Positions 1 to 9,850 of a DNA stretch of 64,000 nucleotides are shown here, one piece after another; positions within the stretch are counted from its first letter, which is position 1, and each line of letters starts with the position of its first letter. The position numbers were made by a program, and so were the translations under genes. Source of the DNA: Ulvibacter sp. MAR_2010_11. Its GTDB lineage: Bacteria; Bacteroidota; Bacteroidia; Flavobacteriales; Flavobacteriaceae. Location: assembly GCF_002813135.1 (NCBI RefSeq), contig NZ_PHTY01000001.1, forward strand, positions 2,413,501-2,477,500, written 5' to 3'. The notes beneath the pieces are model-generated. The model ran no database searches and was not told the DNA's origin. It saw only the letters and a list, made by a program, of their open reading frames with translations.

Positions 1-1
1 A

Positions 2-508
2 TTTCAATACGATGTCCTGGTCATGGATTACCGAACCTACGGAAAAAGTAGCGGCGCCTTATCGGAAAAGGCATTTTTTAAAGACGCTCAATTATTTTAT
101 GATCATTTACTGAAAAGCTATGGGGAACATGAAATTATTGTGTACGGAAGATCCTTGGGAACCAGTATGGCAGCGTATGTGGCTTCTCAAAACAATCCGA
201 AGCAGCTGCTTTTGGAAACGCCTTTTTACAGTATGGAAGATGTGGCGAAAAGCCGATTTCCATTCCTACCCGTTAAATTATTGTTACGCTATAAATTTCC
301 AACCTATCGGTTTATCAAAGATGTAACATGTCCCATAGTGATTTTCCATGGAACCGAAGATAACACTGTGCCCTATGCGTCTGCCAAAAAATTGGTGGTA
401 CTTATTCCGCCTAAAAGGGTAAGTTTTATTACAATTACGGGGGGGAACCACAACGATCTTATTAATTTTAATGCCTATACAACAGAAATTGAAACTATTT
501 TACAATAA
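2..508 (+). CDS. Alpha/beta hydrolase family protein, 5' end missing
   Basis: The reading frame is open back to base 2 with no stop, so the gene starts before the window; the ATG at 23 is internal. The visible 168 residues are the catalytic half of an alpha/beta hydrolase: the strand and loop VMDYRTYGKS, the nucleophile elbow GRSLGTS (GxSxG), an acid in FHGTEDNTVP and a histidine in GGNHNDL. This layout resembles the BEM46/ABHD13-like serine hydrolases, but substrate cannot be read. It ends at a strong hairpin shared with the convergent gene downstream. Family is sure; function is open. Confidence 0.85.
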   Translation, partial: FQYDVLVMDYRTYGKSSGALSEKAFFKDAQLFYDHLLKSYGEHEIIVYGRSLGTSMAAYVASQNNPKQLLLETPFYSMEDVAKSRFPFLPVKLLLRYKFPTYRFIKDVTCPIVIFHGTEDNTVPYASAKKLVVLIPPKRVSFITITGGNHNDLINFNAYTTEIETILQ

Positions 509-534
509 AAAACCCCCAGTTAACTGAGGGTTTT
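507..534. terminator. Bidirectional intrinsic terminator
   Basis: AAAACCCCC, then the palindromic AGTTAACT, then GAGGGTTTT form a stem of about 12 bp with one mismatch, with A and T tracts on the two sides. It lies between two convergent genes and can serve both. Confidence 0.8.
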
Positions 535-554
535 CCTTTAATATCTTTAATGAA

Positions 555-1028
555 TTAGTTGTCTTTCTGCAACTTCGCCATTCCTTTAGGACGGTGTTCC
601 AATCGTTGTCTATTGGCTTCCATCTCTTTTAATTGAGCCTCTTTTATAGCGGCTAACGCTGCTTTTTCTCTTTCAGCTTTTTCTTTTTCTGCTTTAATGG
701 AAGCTTCAAGCTCTAATTTTTTCTTTCTGGCAATTTCTTCCTGCATCGCTTTATTGTTAGCGTCTTCCGAAACATCGTCTACAACAACCTGCTTATCATC
801 TACTTTTCTTGTAACGACATTTGTGTTTTGATCTTCTTTTTCATTTCCTTCAACCACAACAACTCCTACCTCGGTATCTGTTTCCTTAATTACTTTGGTC
901 TGAACGGTGGTGTCTTTAGTCACCACTTTTTTAATGGTCGTCTTCTGGTCTACATCTTTATTTTCTTGCGCCGATATTGAATTTATACCTAAAAAAAGCG
1001 CAGCACATACTATTGCTATTAATTTCAT
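555..1028 (-). CDS. Secreted, highly charged coiled-coil protein of unknown function
   Basis: 157 residues. Residues 1-21 form a signal peptide (MKLIAIVCAALFLGINSISA, cut before Q). The mature part is rich in Val/Thr/Lys/Glu/Asp, with repeated KVV/VVV-type stretches at about 30-75, followed by a Lys/Glu/Ala-rich region (about 95-150) that should form one long alpha-helix or coiled coil. No catalytic motif is visible. It is a single gene, ended by the hairpin at 507-534 and divergent from ychF. I do not recognise the family; a periplasmic structural role is only a guess. Confidence 0.7.
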   Translation of the reverse strand: MKLIAIVCAALFLGINSISAQENKDVDQKTTIKKVVTKDTTVQTKVIKETDTEVGVVVVEGNEKEDQNTNVVTRKVDDKQVVVDDVSEDANNKAMQEEIARKKKLELEASIKAEKEKAEREKAALAAIKEAQLKEMEANRQRLEHRPKGMAKLQKDN

Positions 1029-1169
1029 CTTAATTATTGTTTATTGGTTATTACAATGTAAACTTAAACCATAAGTTGTTAAAAGAGTATTAAACCTGTC
1101 TAAAATGTTTCCTATATTTTTTCTGAAAATGATGTGCTTCAAAAGCAGTTATTTATTGCTATGAAGATG

Positions 1170-1178
1170 TATATTTGC
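1170..1178 (+). promoter_or_regulatory. Bacteroidota-type -7 element of ychF
   Basis: TATATTTGC matches the TAnnTTTG -7 consensus of Bacteroidota, about 55 bases before the ychF start. I see no good TTG at the usual 17-23 base spacing, so the -33 half is weak. Confidence 0.5.
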
Positions 1179-1233
1179 AACTTCAAAAATTGAAGCATTT
1201 ATTGCTTCTGAAGGATTTCAAAAATTACCGAAT

Positions 1234-2328
1234 ATGAAAGCAGGAATCGTAGGATTGCCAAACGTAGGAAAGTCAACACTTTTTAATTGCTTATCGAATG
1301 CAAAGGCGCAAAGCGCCAACTTTCCTTTTTGTACCATCGAACCCAACATTGGTGTGGTTAATGTTCCCGATAGCAGGTTGGTGAAGTTGGAAGAATTGGT
1401 AAAGCCAGAACGTGTATTGCCTGCCACAGTTGAAATAGTTGATATTGCAGGATTGGTGAAGGGAGCCAGCAAAGGTGAAGGATTGGGAAATCAATTTCTT
1501 GGGAATATTCGCGAAACCGATGCTATTTTACATGTGCTACGTTGTTTCGACAACGACAATATTGTACATGTAGACGGAAGTGTAAATCCTGTACGAGATA
1601 AGGAAACCATTGATATAGAACTGCAATTGAAGGATCTGGATACTACCGACAAGAAACTAGAGAAGGTAAAACGAGCAGCGAGAACAGGAAATAAAGAGGC
1701 AATAAAAGAGGAGGTAGCCTTGCAAAAAGTAAAACAAGGTCTGGAGGCAGGAATTTCGGTGCGAGCCATTACGCTTACCGAAACAGAGCGCGAGGAATTT
1801 ATTGAACCGATGCAATACATTACAGACAAGCCTGTGATGTATGTGTGCAATGTAGATGAAGAAGCTGCGGCGACCGGAAATGACTATGTCGAGAAAGTAA
1901 AAGCAGCGGTTGCCGGTGAAAATGCCGAAGTGATCGTACTTGCAGTAGGTACCGAAGCCGATATCACCGAATTGGAAACCTTCGAAGAGCGACAAATGTT
2001 TTTGGAAGATCTGGGATTGCAAGAACCGGGATCGGCGAAATTAATTCGGGGAGCGTATAAATTATTAAATCTTCAAACCTATTTTACCGCAGGAGTGAAA
2101 GAAGTGCGTGCCTGGACAATTCCCGTTGGGTCTACTGCACCACAGGCAGCCGGTGTTATTCACACCGACTTCGAAAAAGGATTTATTCGCGCTGAGGTTA
2201 TAAAGTACAGTGACTACGTCAACTACGGCAGTGAGGCCAAAGTAAAAGAGGCAGGTAAGATGGGCGTTGAAGGAAAAGAATACATTGTACAGGATGGTGA
2301 TGTAATGCACTTCCGATTTAATGTATAA
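1234..2328 (+). CDS. ychF: Redox-regulated ATPase YchF (Obg-family translation-associated NTPase)
   Basis: 364 residues, the usual size. It has the P-loop GLPNVGKST near the N-terminus, the switch II region DIAGLVKGAS, a G4 motif of the NxxE kind (CNVDEEA, which favours ATP over GTP in this family) instead of NKxD, a helical insertion in the middle and a C-terminal TGS domain (about 280-364, ending VQDGDVMHFRFNV). YchF binds ribosomes and hydrolyses ATP; it is linked to stress responses. The start is the only sensible ATG, right at the P-loop strand. Single gene with its own promoter. Converges with the PAP2 gene with one base between the stops. Confidence 0.97.
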   Translation: MKAGIVGLPNVGKSTLFNCLSNAKAQSANFPFCTIEPNIGVVNVPDSRLVKLEELVKPERVLPATVEIVDIAGLVKGASKGEGLGNQFLGNIRETDAILHVLRCFDNDNIVHVDGSVNPVRDKETIDIELQLKDLDTTDKKLEKVKRAARTGNKEAIKEEVALQKVKQGLEAGISVRAITLTETEREEFIEPMQYITDKPVMYVCNVDEEAAATGNDYVEKVKAAVAGENAEVIVLAVGTEADITELETFEERQMFLEDLGLQEPGSAKLIRGAYKLLNLQTYFTAGVKEVRAWTIPVGSTAPQAAGVIHTDFEKGFIRAEVIKYSDYVNYGSEAKVKEAGKMGVEGKEYIVQDGDVMHFRFNV

Positions 2329-2329
2329 T

Positions 2330-3151
2330 TTAGAAAGTTAATCGCAGAGCCATTCCTCGATATTCATCACCAGTAAGGCTCATTCCAGTAGTAGGATACA
2401 CCTGAACGTTTTCGTTTTTCTTTTTGTGTAATTCGGGAACCAAAATTCCGGTTGCAGCTCCCAACACATATCCCAAAGTTACATCGGTTAAGAAATGCTG
2501 TCCTGCTTCAATTCGTAAGTATGCAACAGATGCAGGAATGGCGGCAGCTCCTGCCCAAACCCAAAATTTACCCGATGCGTCCGGATTAAAATCACTATAC
2601 ACTTTCGCGGCAAAAAAGGTAGCGGTCGCAGAAGCAGCAACGTGTCCTGCATAAAACGAGCGTTGGCCGTTGTTAGACATCCTTCTTCCCAGTGAAGTAT
2701 CTCCACTGTCATCGTACACATATGGACGTGACCTATCTATTAATCCCGCAGTAAATGTATACATGGTTGCAGTTGTGGCCAGTGTTTCAACATACAAAAG
2801 CAGTACCTGACCCGTATTGTCATTTATTTCATCATCAAATAAAAGAATGAGTGGGGAGGCAAAAGAAAAGGCAAAAGGCATGTCGCTTAATTTACTGGCA
2901 GTTTCAGAATGATTTCCGGCAGCCCAGCGATCAATACTATTGATATCCTCGATATTGAGATTGTTGAACTCTTCCATGGTCATGTCATCCTTATTCTGGA
3001 TGATTAACAGCCCTCCGGCACTTCCAAGAAGTCCGGCACCGGTCCAGATACCGTCTGTTGTCCAATCCCATTCATACGGTGATGAAGCAGATTGAGCGTT
3101 GATCAATGTATACGTAAAAAGTATTGCGAATAGTAGTGTTAGTTTTTTCAT
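2330..3151 (-). CDS. PAP2-family phosphatase, secreted or periplasmic
   Basis: 273 residues with a signal peptide (1-19, ending LINAQ). The three parts of the acid phosphatase/PAP2 active site are present: DRSRPY (motif 1, with RP), SFYAGH (motif 2, catalytic His; the usual PSGH is YAGH here) and RIEAGQHFLTD (motif 3, R-x5-H-x3-D). Hydrophobic helices lie between them. Such enzymes act on lipid or isoprenoid phosphates at the membrane, for instance phosphatidate or undecaprenyl pyrophosphate; which one is not readable. No operon partner. Confidence 0.9.
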   Translation of the reverse strand: MKKLTLLFAILFTYTLINAQSASSPYEWDWTTDGIWTGAGLLGSAGGLLIIQNKDDMTMEEFNNLNIEDINSIDRWAAGNHSETASKLSDMPFAFSFASPLILLFDDEINDNTGQVLLLYVETLATTATMYTFTAGLIDRSRPYVYDDSGDTSLGRRMSNNGQRSFYAGHVAASATATFFAAKVYSDFNPDASGKFWVWAGAAAIPASVAYLRIEAGQHFLTDVTLGYVLGAATGILVPELHKKKNENVQVYPTTGMSLTGDEYRGMALRLTF

Positions 3152-3369
3152 GAATTAAATATAGTTTGCTTCCTCAACCAAAGATTTTCATTTAACAATT
3201 TATTAGATAAACTTTGGGTTAAGTTTTGGAAAGGGGAGTTTTATTTGTTAAAAAAATCTAAGAAAATCTTACTAACAATTGAGGCTTCCCATTTGTTAAT
3301 TACTTTACCGCATTTGGGTTTCAATTTTGTAGGTGAACCCCTATATTTATCGACCATTCACAAGACTTT

Positions 3370-5223
3370 ATGGCAGAAACACAATATACCGAAGAGAACA
3401 TACGCTCGCTGGATTGGAAGGAGCATATTCGTATGCGTCCCGGCATGTACATTGGAAAGCTGGGGGATGGTTCTACACCCGATGACGGCATCTATATTTT
3501 ACTGAAAGAAGTGATCGATAACTGCATCGATGAATTTGTAATGGGGGCCGGAAAAACCATTGAAATTCGAATAAAAGACAAAGAAGTAAAAGTTCGTGAT
3601 TTCGGACGAGGAATTCCGTTGGGAAAAGTAGTCGACGTAGTTTCCAAAATGAATACCGGAGGAAAATACGATTCCAAAGCGTTTAAGAAATCGGTTGGAC
3701 TCAACGGAGTGGGAACAAAGGCAGTTAATGCGTTGTCTGCGTTTTTTCGGGTAGAATCGGTTCGGGACAATCAGTTAAAGTATGCCGAGTTTTCTCAAGG
3801 TGAGCTTACTGAAAATCCCGAAATAGAAGAAACCACCAAACGTAAAGGAACCAAAGTGATTTTTGTTCCGGACGAAACTATTTTTAAGAATTACAAATAC
3901 CGAAGCGAGTACGTTGCAAAAATGCTGAAGAACTATGTGTATCTCAATCCGGGGCTTACCATTGACTTTAACGGCGAAAAATTCTTTTCGGAAAACGGTC
4001 TCAAAGACTTGTTGGAAGACAACATTTCTTCCGAAGATATGCTTTATCCGGTGATTCACCTTCGCGGCGATGACATTGAAATAGCTCTCACACATAGTAA
4101 AACACAGTACAGCGAAGAATACCACAGTTTTGTAAACGGACAAAATACTACACAAGGTGGGACCCATTTGGCGGCTTTTCGGGAAAGTTTGGTAAAAACC
4201 ATTCGCGAATTCTACGGAAAAAACTACGAAGCCAGCGATATCCGTAAATCGGTTGTTTCTGCCATAAGCATTAAAGTAACAGAACCTGTTTTTGAGAGTC
4301 AGACGAAAACAAAACTGGGCTCCACCGATATGGGAGGCGGGTTACCAACTGTACGTACTTTTATCAACGATTTTATAAAAACCCAACTCGATAACTTTCT
4401 ACACAAAAATCCCGATACTGCCGAAAAGATTCAGCGAAAAATAATGCAGGCTGAGCGGGAGCGGAAGGAACTTTCGGGAATTAGAAAATTGGCAAAGGAT
4501 CGTGCCAAAAAGGCCAATCTTCACAATAAAAAGCTTCGGGACTGCCGAGTGCATCTGGGAGACCTTAAAAACGAACGCAATCTGGAATCGACCTTGTTTA
4601 TTACCGAGGGAGATTCGGCGAGTGGAAGTATCACAAAAAGTCGGGATGTGAATACGCAGGCGGTTTTCAGCCTAAAGGGAAAGCCTTTAAACAGCTACGG
4701 ACTCTCAAAAAAGATCGTGTACGAGAACGAGGAATTCAATTTGTTGCAGGCCGCACTCAATATTGAAGAGTCTATGGAGGACCTTCGGTACAACAATATT
4801 GTAATTGCCACCGATGCCGATGTGGATGGAATGCACATAAGGCTGTTGCTTATCACTTTTTTCCTTCAGTTTTTTCCTGAAGTAATTAAAGAAGGGCATT
4901 TGTACATACTGCAAACGCCGTTATTCAGGGTACGCAATAAAAAAGAAACCATTTATTGCTATTCCGAAGAAGAACGTGTAAACGCCATCGAAAAGCTAAA
5001 GCCCAAACCTGAAATCACCCGCTTTAAAGGACTTGGGGAAATCTCTCCGGATGAGTTTGTACATTTTATAGGAGCAGATATCAGGCTGGATCCGGTGATG
5101 CTCGACAAATCTATGAGTATTGAAGAGCTGTTGTCTTTCTATATGGGCAAGAATACTCCGGACCGACAAGAATTTATTATCAATAATTTGAAAGTTGAAC
5201 TTGACAGAGTGGACGTACAATGA
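3370..5223 (+). CDS. parE: DNA topoisomerase IV subunit B (type IIA topoisomerase ATPase subunit)
   Basis: 617 residues. GHKL ATPase motifs: EVIDNCIDE near residue 45, [21 protein letters not shown], and the transducer domain. The TOPRIM domain begins with [11 protein letters not shown] (about residue 410) and has the metal-binding DADVDG motif. Pairs with the next gene as the A2B2 enzyme that unlinks daughter chromosomes. The length and its pairing with the neighbour fit the ParE-type gene of flavobacteria rather than gyrB. It starts at the ATG at 3370, about 20 bases after a TATATTTA sequence; its stop overlaps the parC start by 4 bases (ATGA), so the two are translationally coupled. Confidence 0.95.
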   Translation: MAETQYTEENIRSLDWKEHIRMRPGMYIGKLGDGSTPDDGIYILLKEVIDNCIDEFVMGAGKTIEIRIKDKEVKVRDFGRGIPLGKVVDVVSKMNTGGKYDSKAFKKSVGLNGVGTKAVNALSAFFRVESVRDNQLKYAEFSQGELTENPEIEETTKRKGTKVIFVPDETIFKNYKYRSEYVAKMLKNYVYLNPGLTIDFNGEKFFSENGLKDLLEDNISSEDMLYPVIHLRGDDIEIALTHSKTQYSEEYHSFVNGQNTTQGGTHLAAFRESLVKTIREFYGKNYEASDIRKSVVSAISIKVTEPVFESQTKTKLGSTDMGGGLPTVRTFINDFIKTQLDNFLHKNPDTAEKIQRKIMQAERERKELSGIRKLAKDRAKKANLHNKKLRDCRVHLGDLKNERNLESTLFITEGDSASGSITKSRDVNTQAVFSLKGKPLNSYGLSKKIVYENEEFNLLQAALNIEESMEDLRYNNIVIATDADVDGMHIRLLLITFFLQFFPEVIKEGHLYILQTPLFRVRNKKETIYCYSEEERVNAIEKLKPKPEITRFKGLGEISPDEFVHFIGADIRLDPVMLDKSMSIEELLSFYMGKNTPDRQEFIINNLKVELDRVDVQ

Positions 5224-7898
5224 GTGAAGAGCTTGACAACAACGAAGAACCAATAAATAAAACTCCCGATTATCTGGGAGAGAACGAAGATACCAGCGGG
5301 GAAACCATCACTAAGGTTACCGGCATGTTTAGGGATTGGTTTCTGGACTATGCCAGTTATGTAATTCTGGAACGTGCGGTGCCGGCCATAGAAGACGGTT
5401 TTAAGCCTGTACAACGCCGAATCATGCACTCCATGAAAGATCTGGACGATGGTCGCTATAACAAGGTGGCGAACATTGTGGGACATACCATGCAGTACCA
5501 TCCGCACGGTGATGCCAGTATCGCAGACGCCATGGTACAAATAGGGCAGAAGGACCTGCTCATCGATACACAAGGGAACTGGGGAAATATATTGACAGGG
5601 GATCGTGCTGCAGCTTCACGATATATTGAAGCGCGTTTGTCTAAGTTTGCGTTGGATGTTGTCTACAATCCTAAAATAACAGGGTGGCAGGCTTCTTACG
5701 ACGGAAGAAAGAAGGAACCTATCAACCTTCCGGTGATGTTCCCATTGTTGTTGGCACAAGGAGCCGAAGGAATTGCAGTGGGGCTTTCCACAAAAATTCT
5801 TCCGCATAACTTTTTGGAACTTATTGATGCTTCTATAAAACACCTTCAAGGAAAACGCTTTACGTTGTTCCCGGATTTCCCAACCGGCGGAATTGTAGAT
5901 ATTGAAAATTACCAGGATGGACTCCGTGGCGGAAAAGTTCGTAGTAGAGCACGTATCAATCAGTTGGACAAAAACACCTTGGTGATTACCGAAATACCCT
6001 TTGGAACCAATACATCTTCATTGATTGACAGCATTTTAAAGGCCAATGATAAAGGAAAAATAAAACTCAAAAAGATAGAAGACAATACCGCTGCTGAGGT
6101 TGAGATACTCATTCATCTTCCGGGCGGAATTTCACCCGATAAGACCATCGATGCCTTGTATGCCTTTACGGCTTGCGAGACTTCAATTTCACCCCTGGGC
6201 TGTGTCATCGAGGACAACAGACCTCTGTTTATTGGAGTTTCTGAAATGTTGCGAAGATCGACGGATCGCACTGTTGAATTGCTGAAAAGTGAGTTGGAAA
6301 TTCAGTTGCACGAACTGGAAGAACAATGGCATTATGCCTCCTTAGAACGAATCTTCATTGAAAATCGCGTCTATCGCGATATTGAAGAAGAGGAAACATG
6401 GGAAGGAGTGATTGCAGCCATCGACAAAGGATTACAACCCCATATCAAACATTTGAAGCGTCCCGTCACCGAAGACGACATTGTTCGACTTACCGAAATC
6501 AGGATTAAACGTATATCAAAATTCGACATAGACAAGGCACAGCAAAAGATTGATTCGCTGGAAGATCAGATTGCACAGGTGAAGCATCACTTGAGCAATT
6601 TAATTGAATATTCTATCGACTATTTTAAACGCTTGAAAAAGGAATACGGGGCAGGCAAGGAACGTAAGAGTGAGATTAGAGTCTTTGACGATATAGAAGC
6701 CACCAAAGTTGTTATTCGAAATACCAAGCTCTATGTAAACAGGGAAGAAGGCTTTGTAGGTACCAGTTTGAAGCGTGATGAATACGTGACAGATTGCAGC
6801 GATATTGATGATATTATTGTCTTTACGGAAGACGGTACCATGATGGTCACCAAGGTAGATGCCAAAACCTTTGTTGGAAAAGGAATATTACACGTTGCGG
6901 TCTTTAAGAAGAAAGACAAGCGTACCATCTACAATATGATCTATAAGGATGGGCTACGCGGTCCTACCTATGTAAAGCGTTTTGCAGTTACTTCCATAAC
7001 CCGCGACAAAGAATACGACCTTACGGCAGGTAATAAAGGTTCTAAGGTGCTTTATTTCACCGATAACCCAAATGGCGAAGCCGAAGTGGTAACAGTGCTA
7101 TTACGGCAGTCCGGAAGCATTAAAAAGCTAAAATTCGATTTAGACTTTGCCGATTTACTAGTAAAAGGACGTGCTTCCAAAGGAAACATAGTAACAAAGC
7201 ATCCCGTAAAACGTATTGAGCTCAAAGAAAAAGGCTTGTCAACGCTAAAACCCCGAAAGATTTGGTTCGATGATACTGTTCAAAGATTGAATGTAGACGA
7301 AAGAGGCGAGTTGTTGGGCGAATTTACCAAGGAAGATCGTTTGCTTATTATCAATCAGAAGGGGATGGTTAAAACCGTAATTCCGGATTTGACACTGCGT
7401 TTTGATGACGACATGATTGTTTTGGAGAAATGGGACCCTAAAAAACCAATTTCGGCGATATACTGGGAAGGCGAAAAGGAATTATTTTATGTGAAACGTT
7501 TTTTAATCGATAATCCCGATAGAGACGAGTCCATTATCACCGAGCATCCTAAGTCGTATTTGGAACGTGTATTTACCGACTACCGACCTGTCACCGAAGT
7601 GGTTTTTGTAAAAGACAGAGGTAAAGACCGAAAAGACAATCTGGAAATCAATTTGGAGGAATTTATTGCGGTAAAAGGAATTACCGCTATGGGGAATCAG
7701 CTTACCAAAGAAAAAGTACTTGAGATAAATCCGTTAGAGTCCTTGCCTTATGAAGCGCCCGAGCCTGTTCCTGCAGAGGAAATAGACGTAGTGGACGAGG
7801 AAGATGTATCGGCCGATGATGCTTCAAACGATAATGATACTACAGGAGATGACCAGGAACCACCAATCGACGAAGAAGGGCAGACGATGTTGTTTTAG
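5220..7898 (+). CDS. parC: DNA topoisomerase IV subunit A (DNA cleavage subunit)
   Basis: 892 residues. The winged-helix domain holds the catalytic tyrosine in [10 protein letters not shown] (about residue 134), preceded by [14 protein letters not shown] coiled-coil tower follows, then a C-terminal beta-propeller-like region in which the blade motifs are weak. The last 50 residues are very acidic (Asp/Glu-rich, ending DEEGQTMLF), an unstructured tail beyond the catalytic core. Overlaps parE by 4 bases. Together they form topoisomerase IV. The acidic tail could modulate DNA wrapping, which is inference. The next gene converges. Confidence 0.95.
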   Translation: MSEELDNNEEPINKTPDYLGENEDTSGETITKVTGMFRDWFLDYASYVILERAVPAIEDGFKPVQRRIMHSMKDLDDGRYNKVANIVGHTMQYHPHGDASIADAMVQIGQKDLLIDTQGNWGNILTGDRAAASRYIEARLSKFALDVVYNPKITGWQASYDGRKKEPINLPVMFPLLLAQGAEGIAVGLSTKILPHNFLELIDASIKHLQGKRFTLFPDFPTGGIVDIENYQDGLRGGKVRSRARINQLDKNTLVITEIPFGTNTSSLIDSILKANDKGKIKLKKIEDNTAAEVEILIHLPGGISPDKTIDALYAFTACETSISPLGCVIEDNRPLFIGVSEMLRRSTDRTVELLKSELEIQLHELEEQWHYASLERIFIENRVYRDIEEEETWEGVIAAIDKGLQPHIKHLKRPVTEDDIVRLTEIRIKRISKFDIDKAQQKIDSLEDQIAQVKHHLSNLIEYSIDYFKRLKKEYGAGKERKSEIRVFDDIEATKVVIRNTKLYVNREEGFVGTSLKRDEYVTDCSDIDDIIVFTEDGTMMVTKVDAKTFVGKGILHVAVFKKKDKRTIYNMIYKDGLRGPTYVKRFAVTSITRDKEYDLTAGNKGSKVLYFTDNPNGEAEVVTVLLRQSGSIKKLKFDLDFADLLVKGRASKGNIVTKHPVKRIELKEKGLSTLKPRKIWFDDTVQRLNVDERGELLGEFTKEDRLLIINQKGMVKTVIPDLTLRFDDDMIVLEKWDPKKPISAIYWEGEKELFYVKRFLIDNPDRDESIITEHPKSYLERVFTDYRPVTEVVFVKDRGKDRKDNLEINLEEFIAVKGITAMGNQLTKEKVLEINPLESLPYEAPEPVPAEEIDVVDEEDVSADDASNDNDTTGDDQEPPIDEEGQTMLF

Positions 7899-7919
7899 GC
7901 TATTGTTAACCCTGAATTA

Positions 7920-8744
7920 CTAATCCTCTTTTTCTTCTTCAATATGAGACACAATCTCACTGGTTGTTTTGCGATACTTCATGTTTAAAAATTCAATAAA
8001 CAATGAGAAAGCGATAGTGAAATAGAGATAGCCCTTTGGAATAACTCCAATTTCATTTCCAAATACTACCAAATGAGAAAGATGTGCGCCTTCAGCAATT
8101 AGCATAAAGCCGATTAAAATTAAGAAAGCCAAGCCCAACAACTGAACAGTTGGGTGTTTTGTTACAAATTTCCCTACCGGATTAGCAAAAATCATCATGA
8201 CCAATACCGAAATTACTACAGCAATGACCATTATGACCAACGCATCGGTTGGATTGTCGCTTATTCCATTGGTCATTCCCACAGCTGTAAGGATTGAATC
8301 GAAGGAGAAAACGATGTTGATAAGACAAATTTGAAGGATTGCTTTGTTTAAAGACGTTGCGCGACTCTTTTTTACTTCCCGCGCGTCATGTCCTTTATCT
8401 TCAACCTTTTCGTGAATTTCACTCGTACTTTTGTACAGTAAAAAGAGTCCTCCCACAAAGAGAATAAGGCCTTGACCGCTAATTCCGGCTTTAATCCACG
8501 ACAAATCAATATGCCAGAAAGGAGCTTCCATGGCAACGAGCCATGAAATACCAAATAGCAATACAATTCGAATAAGCATGGCCAAAAATAATCCGATATT
8601 CGTCGCTTTCTTTTGGAGTTTTTCAGGTAGTTTGCTGGCTGCAAGCGAGATAAATATGATGTTGTCTATCCCTAAGATAATTTCTAAAAAGGTAAGTGTG
8701 AATAGCGCTACCAGTGCATCCGGAGAGGTTAGAATTTCGAACAT
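7920..8744 (-). CDS. TerC-family integral membrane protein
   Basis: 274 residues with about seven membrane segments. The N-terminal LEIILGIDNIIFISLAASKLP carries the conserved acidic residues of TerC proteins within the membrane; a second acidic motif, NIVFSFDSILTAVGM, lies in the middle. TerC relatives (Alx, YkoY, YceF) are linked to manganese export and metal loading of secreted proteins. The start ATG overlaps the stop of the upstream lipoprotein gene by one base (TAATG), so the two are coupled. Substrate here is inferred from the family only. Confidence 0.9.
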   Translation of the reverse strand: MFEILTSPDALVALFTLTFLEIILGIDNIIFISLAASKLPEKLQKKATNIGLFLAMLIRIVLLFGISWLVAMEAPFWHIDLSWIKAGISGQGLILFVGGLFLLYKSTSEIHEKVEDKGHDAREVKKSRATSLNKAILQICLINIVFSFDSILTAVGMTNGISDNPTDALVIMVIAVVISVLVMMIFANPVGKFVTKHPTVQLLGLAFLILIGFMLIAEGAHLSHLVVFGNEIGVIPKGYLYFTIAFSLFIEFLNMKYRKTTSEIVSHIEEEKED

Positions 8745-9115
8745 TAGTCTGTTTTATTAACGGTTCCTTTTTGTTTTTTTGTTTCTCCCACCACGTTGTA
8801 CTCAAAAGTGTAAGTATTCCCCTTAGTGGTAAGAATTTTCATGTGAATAGCCTTTTCTTCAGACAGGTTTCGCGGATTCAATTTTTTTACGATGTACTCG
8901 CAATCGTTTATCCAGCGTATGGAAGAAGTATCGGCCTTGCCTCTAAAATAATCAATTTCAATAGAATCTTTACGTACAAAGGTTGTGGTAAGTAATTCTG
9001 TCCCAACAATTGCTTCAAATTCGAATGTGCCTGTTCTAAAATTATTGCAATTGCGTTCTACCTCATAGCAGCCGGTTACAGTAAAGAAGAGAAAGAAAGC
9101 TAAAACAATTCGCAT
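8744..9115 (-). CDS. Small lipoprotein of unknown function, coupled to TerC
   Basis: 123 residues. Signal peptide with a lipobox-like FFTVTGC, so Cys16 is the probable lipid anchor. The mature part is a beta-rich small domain starting CYEVERNCNNFRTG and including RWINDCEYIVKKLNPR; two further cysteines (in RNC and NDC) could pair. No enzyme motif. The first gene of a two-gene unit with the TerC gene (one-base TAATG overlap). A family name is not known to me; position suggests an envelope role. Confidence 0.75.
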   Translation of the reverse strand: MRIVLAFFLFFTVTGCYEVERNCNNFRTGTFEFEAIVGTELLTTTFVRKDSIEIDYFRGKADTSSIRWINDCEYIVKKLNPRNLSEEKAIHMKILTTKGNTYTFEYNVVGETKKQKGTVNKTD

Positions 9116-9158
9116 GTAGCAGATTTTATGCGAATTTCTGAAAAATTACTGAAAATCT

Positions 9159-9557
9159 TTAGTTTTCATAGGTCTTAAAACTGCCGTCCTTATAAAAAAT
9201 CACTATTCGCTCTATATCTTGCTGATTTTTAGAATTTTCTGAAATTGAACGATTTTCGAGGTTTTTTTTAGCTTCTAAGGAAACCTTATTATTTGGAATA
9301 TTCGGAGTAGGGGCTATTTGCTCTTTCGCGTCGACCGGAAAAGTTCCTTTTCCATTTAACAACCAATACAATTCTACTTCCGGAAACTGTTGTACAACTT
9401 TCATTACAAATTCCAAACTGGGTTTATTTCTACCTGAAAGAAGGTGCGAAATAGTAGAGCGATTAAAGTCGATGGCCTCCGAAAAAGCAGTGGCGGACAA
9501 CCCGTAATAATCGAGTATTTTTTCCAATCTTTTTGCGAAATCCGTACTGTTTACCAT
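9159..9557 (-). CDS. XRE/Cro-type helix-turn-helix regulator
   Basis: 132 residues. An N-terminal HTH_3-type domain (about 5-65), with the recognition region FNRSTISHLLSGRNKPSLEF, is followed by a short linker and a 60-residue tail rich in Asn/Lys/Glu that ends IERIVIFYKDGSFKTYEN. There is no S24 peptidase domain, so it is not a LexA/CI-type self-cleaving repressor. It is divergent from an M14 peptidase, and the region between has four palindromes of the kind GTTTAC-N4-GTAAAC, two on its own side. This fits an autoregulated repressor that also controls the peptidase; that link is inference. Confidence 0.85.
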   Translation of the reverse strand: MVNSTDFAKRLEKILDYYGLSATAFSEAIDFNRSTISHLLSGRNKPSLEFVMKVVQQFPEVELYWLLNGKGTFPVDAKEQIAPTPNIPNNKVSLEAKKNLENRSISENSKNQQDIERIVIFYKDGSFKTYEN

Positions 9558-9564
9558 TGTAACT
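9549..9564. promoter_or_regulatory. Candidate operator O1 at the regulator start codon
   Basis: GTTTAC-CATT-GTAACT, an imperfect copy of the palindrome seen at 9796-9813; it covers the start codon of the HTH gene (bases 9555-9557). Confidence 0.4.
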
Positions 9565-9583
9565 TGCTGTTTGTTCTTCTAAC

Positions 9584-9599
9584 GGTTACAAATGTAAAT
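9584..9599 (-). promoter_or_regulatory. Candidate operator O2 over the regulator promoter
   Basis: On the minus strand this reads ATTTAC-ATTT-GTAACC. It contains TACATTTG (9589-9596), a good -7 element; a minus-strand TTG lies at 9617-9619, 20 bases upstream, giving a complete flavobacterial promoter. Transcription should begin about 25 bases before the HTH start codon. A protein bound here would block it. Confidence 0.55.
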
Positions 9600-9795
9600 T
9601 ATTACCAAAGCATACACAAGTTTAACAGGTTAGGAATATATAAAATATTAAATTATTACTTTATTAAAGTCATGATAATTCATTGAAATAAAGCAAAATA
9701 AGACAACAAAATTAAAAAATTAATTTTTTAATCATTTATTTGTTGTCAAACGTCACATTTCGTTTACAAAAAGCACCAAAATCAATACAATTGCG

Positions 9796-9813
9796 TGTTT
9801 ACATTTGTAAACA
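9796..9813. promoter_or_regulatory. Candidate operator O3, perfect 18-bp palindrome
   Basis: TGTTTAC-ATTT-GTAAACA is a perfect inverted repeat with 7-bp arms and a 4-bp centre. It contains the TTG (9805-9807) that can serve as the -33 element for the peptidase gene. Its centre is 24 bp from that of O4. Confidence 0.6.
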
Positions 9814-9819
9814 CCGCTT

Positions 9820-9837
9820 TGTTTACCTTTGTAAATA
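9820..9837. promoter_or_regulatory. Candidate operator O4 over the peptidase -7 element
   Basis: TGTTTAC-CTTT-GTAAATA, one mismatch from symmetry inside the 6-bp arms. It contains TACCTTTG (9824-9831), a -7 match 16 bases after the TTG in O3. The predicted transcript would have a leader of only about 13 bases before the ATG at 9851. Confidence 0.55.
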
Positions 9838-9850
9838 CACAGTTACAGCT

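Noticed and set aside
9159-9837. Remnant of a prophage switch (XRE repressor with tandem operators)
   Set aside because: No integrase, structural or lysis genes nearby; the divergent gene is an M14 peptidase, and flanks are housekeeping genes.
9740-9850. N-terminal extension of the M14 peptidase
   Set aside because: It would be translated from DNA that holds the operators and the -33 and -7 elements.
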